Assembly (NCBI GenBank): GCA_033030425.1
Contig: JAUFSD010000011.1
Span: forward strand, 1,598,799 to 1,662,798
Length of the DNA stretch: 64,000 bases
Source: Verpa conica
Lineage: Eukaryota > Ascomycota > Pezizomycetes > Pezizales > Morchellaceae
Direction of reading: 5' to 3'
The notes under the pieces are model-generated. The model ran no database searches, was not told the origin of the DNA, and saw only the letters and a program-made list of their open reading frames with translations. The translations under genes were made by a program, and so were the position numbers. Shown in pieces: positions 11,757 to 23,150 of the stretch (position 1 is its first letter; each line of letters starts with the position of its first letter).

Positions 11757-12892
11757 AATCAAGAAGGAAGTAAATAGGGATTGTTCAGATAAGAAAAGAA
11801 GATTCCCGGGGCATGCGATAATTAATAATGGTGCCTCTATATATGCAGATGATCAGTCGCCTCTTCCCTATTTTGAGGGGAAGAATTTGCGGCTTGTATT
11901 TAATCCAGTAGATCTGGCATTAGTAAGGTTAGCTATTTACTACTGCCGCACAATTGATGGCAGTTAACATCCCACAATCAGTGGGTTAGGTTTACTACAT
12001 TTATCTCATCAACCTTAGTGCAAGAGTGTAGATATACTACATGCCCATATACTCGTTCTCGTCATTTCCCTACATGACCTCCCCTACTATTCTCTCAAAA
12101 ATCGGCAATAGCAGTAATCATAGATTCAAACTCGCCATTGTAATTGAATACTAGCCAGGCTAATTAAAATATCGAATACTTTAGCCCTTAGCCTCAGGGC
12201 TCTATTTATTTATGATTTATTCATTCATTCGGCTTTACCGAAACAGTACGTGTTTTACGTAACAGTGGGCACGCTATCCTCAATCAGCTTTCTTTCATTT
12301 TCCACCGGCAAACCCCACTACCATATGTCATATCTGGGGTACTAGGTGGCACTAAATAGCTTGTTCGAACACTGGTCGATGTAATAGGAACATATTTTCT
12401 GTAATTAGGCAGAGATTACGAAGCCCAGGTGGCCCTCCGATGCAAGTCGTACTAACCTGCCGCATAGCACTTAAAGTAGTGGTGGTCAGGGGTAAAGTTA
12501 TAGAAAATCCCCCGGTTCCTTGGCATAATAGTCTCTAGGGGGCCAGGTTTGACGTATACGGGGTTTCTACGCCGGTGGGGGTAAAAATCATTTTACTACT
12601 GTCATACGTGTGTACCCTGCAAGATTCAGGCCTCCAATCTATGAATCACGTTACCACCCTAGTTTAGGCTATAACGGTTGCTATTATAACTATTATTAAG
12701 ACAATCATCTACGTGTTCAGAAAAATATCCAAACATTCAGCGCTGAGCTCTGTAGTCATTTGCATATTACTATCCAGATAGCCACCGAGAACTGACGCTT
12801 ATACCGATGTGTATGGTATATCTTTGTTAGTACTTGACTAAAACGATATAGGACAATTACGTACAGTTATATTCAAAATTTCCACTGTAGAA

Positions 12893-13921
12893 ATGGATCA
12901 TATGACAATCATGGAGGAGGGAATGGAGAATTGCGAAATTTTTCTAAATGAGGAAGACATGGAATTACTAGAGGAGATTATTAACCTCGGAATACTACAG
13001 AATGAGGAAGATCGAGTTTTCTGGAGAACGGAAGTAATTACGAGGGGGACACACGAGGGAGGGCCCCATCAGACGGACGACATGGACGTGGATAACGAGG
13101 AGGAAGAGAGTGATGAAGAAGACTGGAAGCTTCAGTGTGAGATCGTTCTGAAGGAGGATGATATGGAGGAGATCGAAAAGAGACTTAGGGAAGGTTTAAG
13201 TGAGGGGGGAATATGTGTGTATCTGGAGGAGGACGTTGAGGAGATCGAGAAGGGACCTAAGCTAGGAATAAGTGGCGGGGAAGTGCCTGTGGAAATACAA
13301 GAGGAGGACAATTCATCTCCCGTCTCCTCCCAACAGCTGGGTTGGAGGTAAATCTTGGACATTATTCTCGTATACCTTGGGCTTTGCTAATCATTTTGAT
13401 GGTTCAGGGATATACCAAAACCAATTTCTTCCCTTTTGGAAATTCCAGCCGTTCTCTATCGTGTCTACGACAATTATTCCGTCAGCCAGTACAACGCCTT
13501 CGGATTTACCGCCGGAAAAAGTCTACAACCCACTACAACAGCCGAGTTCAGAGATATGATCAAATATCACATTGATTGGTGTAACTGGAAGATTAGAACC
13601 CCGTTCATCTCAATGACAAGTAGTATCAAGGAGGTCCAGCGGCACGTTGGCATTAGGCGCCGCACTAACCGTTCAAACATAAAGATTGCGATAATTGACA
13701 CCCGGGTCCTTCTACATGACTGCAAGGCCCAAATATGGGAAATGCACAACGCAATGCAATTTTGTAGTGTTGGCCCACCACGTCAATACCCACTCAGGAG
13801 TTTCGACTACGAATACATCTGTGCACTTGAGGTGCCAGCGACTGCAATTATTACATGCTGTAATCCGAGTGATATATTAGCGGTTAGTCCTAAACACCTA
13901 GTATATTTCATGTTTTCATGA
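12893..13921 (+). CDS. Acidic protein with C-terminal DUF7587-type domain
   Basis: Two exons, 12893-13347 and 13408-13921, joined by a 60-bp intron (donor GTAAAT, branch GCTAATC, acceptor TTCAG) give 322 aa in one frame. The first 150 residues are very acidic with loosely repeated CEI.L.E.DMEE.E units and no recognisable fold. From about residue 160 the sequence reads IPAVLYRVYD...AFGFTAGK...F..MIKYHIDWCNW..RTPFISMTSS...AIIDT, the pattern I associate with the fungal DUF7587 domain (often found beside NLR or heterokaryon-incompatibility-like domains; function unknown). The domain seems complete, with IPAVLYRV at its start and ALEVPATAII near its end. The acidic leader could be a partner-binding or regulatory region. 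Confidence 0.75.
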
Positions 13922-14074
13922 GTAGTCTTCTTACATCTCATAATCTCTGGAATAAGAGAGTTCCAAAATAGGTATCTACCTTTATACATATAGGATAGAG
14001 TAAAAGAGCATTATTATACTACCAGGCTCCATTGAGGATAGGCCAATAAATGTCCGTAAAAAAAAATAACAAAC

Positions 14075-14559
14075 TATGGTGCACACGGTTATAAAGGTGT
14101 ACCGCGATTTGAAGCCAATTTGAAGCCGATATTCCAACACCAATAATTGCCAGAACCCCCCAAGAAAAGTTGGAAAGGTTTATATTGTACTTTTAAAGGT
14201 CTCCAACTTTTTATAGCCTAACCAGAGCTATGGTTGTTGTGGAATAAAACCTCACTTTTGGGTGTGAAAAGGGGCCATGTGGAACGTTCTCCATTATACA
14301 CTTTACATGATCATATATACTTAGGCAGAAATTTCTAAAAATTATACATAAGAGAGGTATCTTGTGTATTGAAAGTATCTGGGTGCTTTATTATACTACT
14401 AAAAGTACTTTTAGCATAGATATCTAAATATTTTTTTTTAGAGGATGAAGCAGCCAAAAAAATTGGCATGCTTGGGCATGCTTGGGGCACGCTTAGGCCT
14501 AATAGGGGTGTTCCACATGCCAAATTTGCCGGTACACCTTTATGGCCGTGCGCACCATA
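14075..14559. mobile_element. MITE with TA-type inverted ends
   Basis: Left end 14075-14103 and right end 14529-14559 are inverted copies (TATGGTGCRCACGGYYATAA and AGGTGTACCG). TA stands at both edges, fitting a Tc1/mariner-type insertion. The 485-bp interior has no open frame of note. Confidence 0.75.
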
Positions 14560-15169
14560 TATACGACTTTTCACACGTGAAAGAGGATGCTCCGGGGAAA
14601 GAAGGCGCTATCCTTTCGTAGTACGTAGGGCCTACCCATAATGTCTAGGAGGACTGACACGATGTCACTACTGTTTCTATGCTAGTAATAAATGCAAAGC
14701 CTATCATAGTAAAAGTTAGGCCCTCTCAAATATTTGAACATTTTTACATTGGTCGTAGAAGCTACGTATTTGGCGTGATTTAATTTCACAAAACCAGCAA
14801 TATCATTTAGTGGTTTCTAGGCTGATACATTTCACCCTACTTTGCTTTAGTTGCGAAGTAGCTACTTTATCTATCAGCCCGTTCAAAAAAATGTTTATTC
14901 AATAGTTTTGATAAATAAATACTATACGGATACAATCGGGATGACGTCATTCTCATTGTGGGGCAGTATCCGCGGCTAATCCCGCAGAGCCACATGTATG
15001 TACCCTGGCTATGGTAGCTGTCATGGAATGTGTCATCCAAGAAAGGCTTGGCGTGTATCATAAGAGCCAAGTGAGGCTCTTAGATTAGACCATCATCAGT
15101 AATATATGTCATATCTCTCATAAGCAGGCCTAAGTGCTGTCAGGAGCCAAGCCGTATACAGGGCGATAT

Positions 15170-15260
15170 CACAGTAGCACAGGCTTTGCCTAATAATTTT
15201 GCGTGAGAGATGGTGCCACCACTACCACTGTCCAGAGGCTTACCCCCGCAGGCGTAGTAC
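15170..15260. mobile_element. Truncated second copy of the 11620 MITE
   Basis: Matches the reverse complement of 11620-11756 over the motifs GTGAGAGATGGTGC, CCACTACCACT and CCAGAG.CTTACCCCCGCAG, but lacks one terminal repeat and part of the interior. It shows that the element is a dispersed family. Confidence 0.7.
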
Positions 15261-17556
15261 ATGTGGTGCTGGAAATGATTATATAGAATGTTGCTTTGTG
15301 AGAAACTACTACTCAAGGGCTCAATTCACCGTGATAAAGTGCTATCATGATAAATAACTAAAAACCTGCTCTAGTCTTTCTTGGGGGGGAAAGTCTGCAC
15401 GTTGTGGTTGACTTTGTACAATTTTATCGCGTCAATTGGTGTTGTGGTTGCTAAGGATTTTTAATATTTTTGGGTATGTGAGCCATTTTCCTATACCTCA
15501 TGTACATACCGGGAAATTCCTGCGCTAGGATACATAAAATTCACTACTTGCGGAAAAAATAAATGTCTTCCGGGTTTACTTAGGTAGGCGTTATAGCCAT
15601 ACTACTAACTCATAAAAAGAATTTTGACTCGTGGTAGCAACCGAGCCTTACAATATAACGACTGTCTATAGATAATTAGATAGCTTGGTTAAATGAGGAA
15701 GAACGTTTGGAATTTAGTAGCAACTGTTTTTTGTATCTATTGTTGCTGACTGAAGGCTTAGGTACTCCTCTTGGTTGCTACCCCGGGGCCAAACCTTTTT
15801 TGTAGGCATGTACTATGACCGTGGTCGTTATATTACGCTCAACTCTCTAGCTTGGCACTAAAGGCACATCTTCTTTGAAAGAGGAGAGGATTGAATGTAA
15901 TGTATGATGATTCTCTTTTCTCGTCATCAGGAGAGAAGATATATGTAACTACTAGTGTGCCAAGTCTCACAAACGAGCCCCTCAGCGCCGCACCATGGCA
16001 TGGCAGTGGTTGTGTGAGGCTCCGTGGTTGCAACTTGCAACCTCTGGTCATGAACACTTAGTCACCAGCTCCCTTGGCATCACCCTAGCATAAGAACGTT
16101 TGTCTTAGCATCATCAATTAAAACTCTTTTTTGACAATTAATCACTTGGTGACATAAACACCAAAGCGTGATTATAACAAGACATATTCTATTTTTCGGT
16201 AATTTGTGCAGATATAATCTAGTAAAAATTAATATAACTTTAAGAAGTTTCTTAGGTTGCGAAACCTTGATCTACTAGAGAGCCCGTCTTGGCTGGTCGT
16301 TATATTTCGGCACATATAGAAATTACGCAGTAGTCCCTAAACATCTATTGTAATCCGATGACAAGAACCCAGCTGGGACCCCAAGACAATACCCAAGTAC
16401 ACACTACACATATAAGGGTTCTGACGGTGTTAAAGATATTGAGTATCAAGGCTCTTCCTGGCCTAGAGCTGCTTAGACTGCGGGTATGTATGAGGAGGGC
16501 TTCCTAGCCGGCCATAGAGATCGTGAGCCGTGCGAGTGAAGTATCTTGCTCGGTTGCTGGGTGGTCTACTAGGCACTTAGCCGCTATCGAAGCCTCTACT
16601 TGGGATTACCGTGCCCGGACAGGCGGGCGTACCTTTGGTACGCTTGGGTGGAAATTACGGAGATGCCAGCTTACCTTACTCTTAATGTGAATAAGCTTTA
16701 CTTGGGTAGTGGAACAATTTTGGTGGTGAGATACGGTACTAGTTCCTACTACAGGAAAACGATTCTAATCCCTAACTTTTGGGTTCTGTCCCGTCGTGTT
16801 CATGAGAGAAGTATAGATGCGCTAGTACGGAGATGCCAAAATAATAATTTGGGAGATGGCGACTATGTTATCGCTACACCTACCTCATATCAGTCATCTA
16901 ATAAAGTCCTTTCCGCATAAAGTAAGTTTTGCTGAAAGGCTATTAAGATGTGCGGGAATAGTCCACTGCCACCTCAGGGACTGGCGGGGGGTCACCGTGA
17001 AGTGTGGGAGTTACTGCAACTATCACCCCATCGCAGGGGGGTATATATAAGAATACATGTGTCGGGTCTTGGGTCTTGCTTGTTTTAATTTTTTCTCCCA
17101 TTCATCGGCCTCACGACCCACTTAGTTATCAGTCAGATCGTAGGAGAACAAAAATACCTAGTTACTCAAACAGCAACCGACATCCTATCGTAATGCTATA
17201 TCTTACTCTATAGCAGAGTATAGACTACTCTATTATTTTTCTCTGTTTCTTATCTATTGCGGCTGTGTAATGATACTCATCTCAGGTCTTTCAATACCTT
17301 ATAGGTGACTGGGGATTTTTGTTCCCGTACAATATATTGTTTATATCCTATTTCAGGATAGCTTTATTAAAAATCAGGTCTGTCCAGAAGTATAATTATT
17401 TACTATTATAGCTGGTATATATTCCTTTTTTAGCAGTAAAAGCATGGTAGGTGTATAAAGAATGTTTTTAACTTAGTTCTTTTATCAGCTGTGTATTAGG
17501 ATCACCAGCAGATATGTCCTTGACTTGACAGTCTACTTTATGAGCTTATAATGGAT

Positions 17557-17708
17557 CAGAGGTTGGCATGGGCCGGCCCATTTAACAATATGGCTCAGTC
17601 CAGCCCTCTTTTAGAGGGCCTGGGCTTATTTTTGCCATAATAATCCTTTATCTGTTCCGGTCCGGGCTAGCCCAATCCTTTGACCAGGCCGGCCCAAGTC
17701 AACCTCTG
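17557..17708. mobile_element. hAT-type MITE with 8-bp target duplication
   Basis: Ends CAGAGGTTGGCATGGGCCGG (17557 onward) and its near-inverse ending ...CAACCTCTG at 17708 form imperfect inverted repeats of about 22 bp. The flanks TAATGGAT (17549-17556) and TAATAGAT (17709-17716) match at 7 of 8 bases. CAG-type ends plus an 8-bp duplication are the marks of hAT transposons. The 152-bp GGGCC-rich interior is non-coding. Confidence 0.75.
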
Positions 17709-17960
17709 TAATAGATTGGCCCAGAAGCCTTTGTAGTTATGATTAGAATTATATGATGCTATAATTCGCCCCCACCTAGGTATTAGCTAGTTGAGATGTA
17801 AGCCTTCTTGCACTTGCCCGTAGACTTTATTTCACCATCTAGGTGGCGTAAATACGCTGACTTGTTTCCTATTATCTACGTCATAGCGATATCACCACCC
17901 GAAGTAACACAAGTAATAGAGAGTACTTGATAGCCTACTAGTAATTTCACTTTTGACTTG

Positions 17961-17968
17961 TATAAATA
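17961..17968 (+). promoter_or_regulatory. TATA box of the 18118 secreted-protein gene
   Basis: TATAAATA stands about 157 bp before the ATG at 18118. A likely 5'UTR intron lies between them at 18044-18101 (donor GTAAGT, branch CTATTAAC, acceptor GCCCAG), leaving a short CT-rich leader. Confidence 0.55.
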
Positions 17969-18117
17969 ACCAGCTCCTCGCCCTACTTCAACCACCACAG
18001 CGTCCCGATATCTTCTTCAATTCCCCTTAATATACCTGCCCTGGTAAGTAATGTAGTTCATTGTTTATATAAACCTCCGATGGCTATTAACGATCGCCCA
18101 GAGTAGAATTAACCCAA

Positions 18118-18453
18118 ATGATCTCGGCAAGAATACCATTCTTCCTCCTTGCTTCCGTTATTGGTCTTGCGAATAGCTACACCCTTGTTATCCGCTACCT
18201 TGATGGAACAAGTGACACATTTGTTAAAGACTTTCCTGGAGAATGTACACCGCTACCTGGCAACAAAGTAGCCGAAAGTCTCTATCTTACCGACCCAACG
18301 CGCGGCGTAGATGTCAGGCTCTACGATAATCCGTCTTGCGATGGTATGTGGGCGCAAAGGTATGATAACGGATTTAGGGACATCGAGCCCAATGCAAGTT
18401 TTCAGTCTTTCAATGTTACAGCTCCATGTTTCTCTTCTGTTTGTTCGCCTTAA
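18118..18453 (+). CDS. Small secreted cysteine-containing protein
   Basis: A 111-aa protein with an N-terminal signal peptide (hydrophobic FFLLASVIGLA, probable cut after residues ANS near 20). The mature part has four cysteines, two N-glycosylation sequons (NAS, NVT) and no known domain. It is a distant paralogue of the protein at 19244: both have an aromatic residue at the mature start, a K..L.IxY/FxD-like strand, GEC or SGC, an AN/GNKV segment and a VxLY.D..C segment. Small size, export and tandem duplication are effector-like, but no function can be assigned. It is preceded by a good TATA box and a 5'UTR intron. Confidence 0.75.
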   Translation: MISARIPFFLLASVIGLANSYTLVIRYLDGTSDTFVKDFPGECTPLPGNKVAESLYLTDPTRGVDVRLYDNPSCDGMWAQRYDNGFRDIEPNASFQSFNVTAPCFSSVCSP

Positions 18454-19243
18454 TGTAAACTCTTCATTATGTCACTTTACATAACGTTTATAGTATTGAA
18501 TTCGCTCGCATTTCTCTTTATGATTCAGTTTTGTAGATGTAACACAACTCAGCTTTGATATCGTCCATGTAGCTTGTTCCAAAGTATTCTGTTTTAGTTA
18601 ATACCCAGCGACTAGGCATGTTTCAGTACAAATATACGTCTTTCTTGTCCTGGTGCTAGGAATATCTATGGCCCTCAAGTGTTCTAGCGCCTGTTAGTGC
18701 ACATCTACGTAATCCGGGTCGCAGCGGGTCGAGTTTCGTTAATGAATACTGTAGGTATACATTACCATACTCTCTGTAGACATTAAAAGCTTTAAGAGGC
18801 CATTATTGCGACGGAGGTTTTAGGCGAGTGCGGATCTCCCTCTCGTATCCTGAGACTGTCTCAAAAGTTATGCTAAACCTATAGGACAACAAAAACCTCG
18901 TTGTGCTCTAAAAATAGCTTCAGCCGCAACCTGCACCATGAATTCAGCAAGTTCACTTCAACACCTGTGATGTAGGAGTGAGATCATATATACGCCAAAT
19001 ACGGGCTACTATTAATAAAGCCAATGGTCAATGGGATAATGAAAGTTGAGTGGAGCCGCATCGACTACGTATATATATCAGCGAGTCCAAGGGGTTCAGC
19101 CCCCTCATAGGTCTATCGCTTGCACCCTTTCTCACGCTCCGGTATATTTCTCTACGAAATATGTACATAAACTTCCTAAGAATTTTACAAGCCATTCTAA
19201 CGGCTAATAGAGTATTTTTAGAATATAGAATCTATGTACCTTA
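18454..19243. other. Spacer between the secreted paralogues
   Basis: No gene or repeat recognised. A TATATATAT-like motif near 19070 may serve the following gene. Confidence 0.4.
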
Positions 19244-19564
19244 ATGGTTTCTCTAATAAGGGCTTTCCTGTTCATCGCGGCCATAGCTACTCTAGTGGAT
19301 GGCTGGAAACTTACGATTTTCTACGACGACGTTTACAGTTCGATAATCATGGGTGATGGCGATTCGGGGTGCAAAGCCCTACTGGTCTCAGATCCACCGG
19401 TACCGGCCAATAAAGTCAGACTTGAAGACGAATATAGAACATATAGGGTTGTACTCTACTCAGATACAGAATGCACAGAAGACTCGGTTTCAGCAACAAT
19501 GGGTGATACCTCAGTGCCGGAAGTGATTTTACGGTCTTATTTCCTATTTGCAGTTGGTTCGTAG
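19244..19564 (+). CDS. Small secreted protein, paralogue of 18118
   Basis: A 106-aa protein with signal peptide (LIRAFLFIAAIATLVDG, likely cut before WKL). The mature part has only two cysteines, corresponding in position to the first two of the 18118 protein (SGC and TEC), so a single disulfide is possible. It shares the pattern PANKV...YR.VLYSD..C with its neighbour. No known domain. The gene lies 790 bp downstream in the same orientation, consistent with an old tandem duplication. Confidence 0.7.
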   Translation: MVSLIRAFLFIAAIATLVDGWKLTIFYDDVYSSIIMGDGDSGCKALLVSDPPVPANKVRLEDEYRTYRVVLYSDTECTEDSVSATMGDTSVPEVILRSYFLFAVGS

Positions 19565-21073
19565 TCTTTACAGATGTCTCAGCCGCCATAACGGGTGATA
19601 GATTTAGATGCAGCACAATTGGCAGATCTTATATGTTAAGCCATATTTTTATTCTTCCAGTTAAGGTTTCCTTGTGTAATATCTGATATTTTATTTCATT
19701 TGTTTGTCTCGCAAAGAAAGAACACGGCCGGCATGAGACTACAGGGATGTAGCTGTGTTCTGATTTATTCAGTACAGGTTGAGGCTCAATCATGAAAGGT
19801 AGATAGATATTATACCTATATACGTAACCGCCCAGGGTCTCACTGCTCTAGCTAGTAAATGCTCAGTCCGAGTCCGCTATTATTTATTCGGCTGTTCACT
19901 ATTCAAGATATAATACGGTATGCTGAAGCTCACAATAAATGGTGCCGGTTGAGTGCCGGCTTCCCATTGAATCCTATGCCGATTATGTAAGCAATTGCCG
20001 TAGCCGGGGGCTCGTATAATTATTTGAGGAAAACAAATGAGGAAAAAACTGTATAGGCTATAAGTTTGGTAAACCCTAGCCCTGTAGTAGTGAAATATGA
20101 AATCAACAGGGGTCAAGTGATAGCTCTATATTGAGTAAAGAGATATAATACACAACAGGTCTATAATTCACTAGATATTGCCGGTCAGGGGAAGAGTTAT
20201 CCTTGATGAAGATAAGTAGGGTTGATACAGGTGGTCCCGATCACACTGAGAGGGCTGGAAGAACCCAGTCCCCGCTTACAACTAGACATATGCATATACA
20301 CACCATCCCTCCGCCGAGCAGCGACTAGCCATCAAAGTCGCTGCCCTCATAGTGTATTTTTGCCAATAGTTAATTAGATGGTATTTAGTCGTATAATAGC
20401 GCTATATCATATAGGCATGCATGAATACCAAATTAACTGGGGAGAGCGGGAATTGCACTTTGGGGTCTAAGAAGTATGACTGGAACCTTTTACTACTATC
20501 CGTGGTTTTTGCCACTTCCTCCTACATGGGGGAGGCATTTTACTCAGATTTCTTTACTATATTGGGGATGGAGACTACCTCTATGAGTTAGGCGTTTCGG
20601 TTTATTTCGCTATATCTTATTTCAACTACGAAGTGTAGTTCTCGTCCTTCCCAGTTAATGCGGTAGACTTATAAGCATCTACATTCTACAAAAGTGCGTG
20701 ATCTGTGTCTAAAAACCCTAAAGGAAATCGTTTACTCATTTTTCTTGATTGATGTTGACGAGAATCAGTAAATTTATCAAGCCTCACATTGAAGGATTCA
20801 GGCAGAGGGTTTTCTTTCTATCCCCAATAAGAGCGTACAAAATTATTAACATCGGAAAGAAGGGTTGTGGGAGATAATAGTAGTGAAGACAGGACAGTGA
20901 AAAATTTGCTTTAGTCCCAGTTATCCCAACAGTATGTACCAATCCTCGGACAGTTATATTCTACAGCCCTGGTTACTACGCCACGGCTATATGAGTGAGA
21001 ATTCATACGTAGGAAGCTAGGAGTAGCATTTGTTTTGTACTTACTCTAGGAATAACTGCTTCGAAATATCCAA
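19565..21073. other. Spacer without a gene
   Basis: AT-rich, no supported gene or clear repeat. A partial telomere-like motif (AAACCCTAGCCC, about 20071) is present. Confidence 0.4.
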
Positions 21074-21487
21074 TTATCCTTTGATCGCCACTTCAATCTC
21101 AATCGTTCCGAGAGCGCCGCCCTCCTTATTCCATGGCCCTACGCTAACCATATAGCCGGCTGCACTATTGCGGTCGCGAACCTCGAAATCATTGTACTTG
21201 GAACCCCAGGGGCAGCTCCAGTACAGTGTACAGATCTTAATGTCACCGTCAAAAAGATCGAGCGTTCCTTCGGTACCCGAAGCAGCATCAGAGCGACCAC
21301 AGGAGCTAACCCTCGTCGAGCCTCCAGCTGGAATCGTAATTTTGTTGATCTCGCTGGCGGATAGTTCCTGATCTTTGTTGTTTAGCGCATGGAACTTTCC
21401 CCACAAGCAGTTGGCGTTCTTTATTTGCATATTCTTCGTCCTGAAGCTGTTTATGATAGCAAGAACAACCCATTGAGCGTAGGCCAT
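21074..21487 (-). CDS. Aegerolysin family protein
   Basis: A 137-aa intronless protein. The ATG at 21487 (MAYAQW) is preferred over an upstream in-frame start because the family begins there. Diagnostic features are the opening AYAQWV, the central SSCGRSDAASGTEG segment and the YW.CPWGSK.N segment, at the spacing typical of aegerolysins (about 15 kDa beta-sandwich proteins). Family members bind membrane lipids such as ceramide phosphoethanolamine or sphingomyelin/cholesterol and often act with a MACPF partner in pore formation. No signal peptide is seen, as is usual for the family. The divergent gene 1.66 kb away carries a MACPF signature (23151-25341), suggesting a bicomponent pair. Confidence 0.88.
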   Translation of the reverse strand: MAYAQWVVLAIINSFRTKNMQIKNANCLWGKFHALNNKDQELSASEINKITIPAGGSTRVSSCGRSDAASGTEGTLDLFDGDIKICTLYWSCPWGSKYNDFEVRDRNSAAGYMVSVGPWNKEGGALGTIEIEVAIKG

Positions 21488-23150
21488 CGTGAAGTGAACC
21501 GGTAAGGTAGATAAGGATATAGGTATAGTGGGGTGAATCTTTTGGGGTACTTGGGGCTTTACGATGTGTGTTGGTGGTTGGTATCTCATTCAGGGCCTCA
21601 ACAATGTTTTATAGACCGTCAGACTATGGGGAGCCACCACGAGCGCCGAGGATATCCGACTACCGGTAGGTAATTCTCTATCTACCGTACCCCACAGTTG
21701 TGCTTTGGACAAGGAGAATTCCGTTATCGTAGTGCATCCTTCACAAGAGACTCCCACGTGAACCATCATTTACACTAGAGCTGGAGCAGTAATAAAAACA
21801 CTGTATCCTACATAGAGCTACATACATATTCGTCAAGAGGTTTCAGTACAGTTATCTTAGTTCAATAACCACCGGTCAAACGTTAGTGGCTTCTTCAGCC
21901 GCAGCGGGTACAAGCATGTATGTAGTACATAGTTCTTAGATATAAATTTTAAGCCCCTAGATATACCATTAAGCTATGCTAGAGGCTGCCGTCATTTCCT
22001 GTACTGTAGTATCGGTAGTTTCCCAGGGCAGACGGAAATAACTATAGGTTGTTCCTTCACTGCAGCCGCTAAACGCCCTGTACTTCCTGAGTATCAGGTA
22101 GGATTCCCTTTTACGTACTGAAAGGCCCTGTAGACTTTGAGAGATAATCATGCGTTGTAGAAGTACCATATAGGGAATAGTCACTACCACCACATATTAC
22201 TCAAAGTAGAACCTGAAAGACAACATTATGTGCCGTGTGCTCGATTGCTATAACCGGAATCATTACCCCTCTCAAAACAACAGTTCGCATTGGATTAGGT
22301 TAAGACAGAACATAATCTATGCTAAAGGGCTTCTTTTGAAGAGGTATAGTTATATTGTGGTAGCCTTTGTGCTACTAATCGACTAGGGTGGCTTTTAATG
22401 GCCTATAACGAGCACGATATTCCTGTATATTTGTTTTGTTTGCCTAAGTTCTTATAAGGACGCTTCGCTCAATTCATTTAGTTTGGTCGTATATGTAGAA
22501 ATTATTAAAATTTTCTGAACATTCTCTTTGAATTATTGTACAAGGGTTAGATCCTGAACTACTTTCGCAGGGTAGTAACGTGTTCTGTTGGATTCAAGAA
22601 TCATACAGGTATAGCTTAATACCCGGGACATTAGATGCAAGGGCTCGGAGATATATTTGCTTTTTCTCTTACACCAGCTGACACGACTTCCCCGCTAGAT
22701 AATGCGGCAGCAACTCTGACCAAGGGTAACCACTTTGAGACATCTCGGAGCATCTTGCATGCTCTATGTATGCTCTATGTATGTAGCCTACTACGAGGGG
22801 TAATACTCTTCCATAAGCGGTAGTAAATTCTGTAGGAATGAATGGGCTGAAAAAGGGGCCTAGAATCATCCAACCTAGACAATTGCAAACTGCCGTCTTA
22901 TGATAAGGGTAAGAAAGATTAGCTTAGTGTTTTATACTTCTCTCTTATCTATACGTACTGCATAATGGGTCCCGTACATACTCAAATCTCCTTTGGGGTC
23001 TACTTGTATGTCTGTAATCAACTAGAGTGAAGGGCAATATAAATATATAGGCTCTTGAATCGTATAAAGTCAGGCAGATAGATCTTTACTTGTGTCTGGC
23101 ATCGCTCGTATACCTTAATCCAAACGAATAACAATATCCTTATAGATAAA
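21488..23150. other. Divergent intergenic region, aegerolysin to MACPF
   Basis: A 1.66-kb region between two genes read away from each other. No other gene is supported. If the two are co-expressed, shared control sites would lie here. I see no obvious inverted site or array. A small duplication of CTCTATGTATG occurs near 22763-22785. Confidence 0.4.

Larger units (their letters stand above)
10547..12892. other. Spacer with two MITEs and a telobox
   Basis: No supported gene. It contains the inverted-repeat elements at 10986-11349 and 11620-11756 and a telomere-like AGGGTTAGGGTT at 11399-11410. At 12051-12100 a stretch (TACTCGTTCTCG and following) resembles the sequence at 48311, a decayed relic of the transposon family at 32321 and 47924. 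Confidence 0.5.
13922..18117. other. Long spacer with three MITEs
   Basis: No supported gene in about 4.2 kb apart from the elements annotated separately (14075-14559, 15170-15260, 17557-17708). An open frame of 106 codons at 16600-16920 starts with TTG, lacks a recognisable domain and is probably chance. Confidence 0.45.

Noticed and set aside
16600..16920. 106-codon frame
   Set aside because: Non-ATG start, no domain, in an otherwise empty region; probably chance.
17771..17850. Inverted CGCCCCCACCTAGGT / ACCATCTAGGTGGCG pair
   Set aside because: Weak and short, without target duplications; could be chance.
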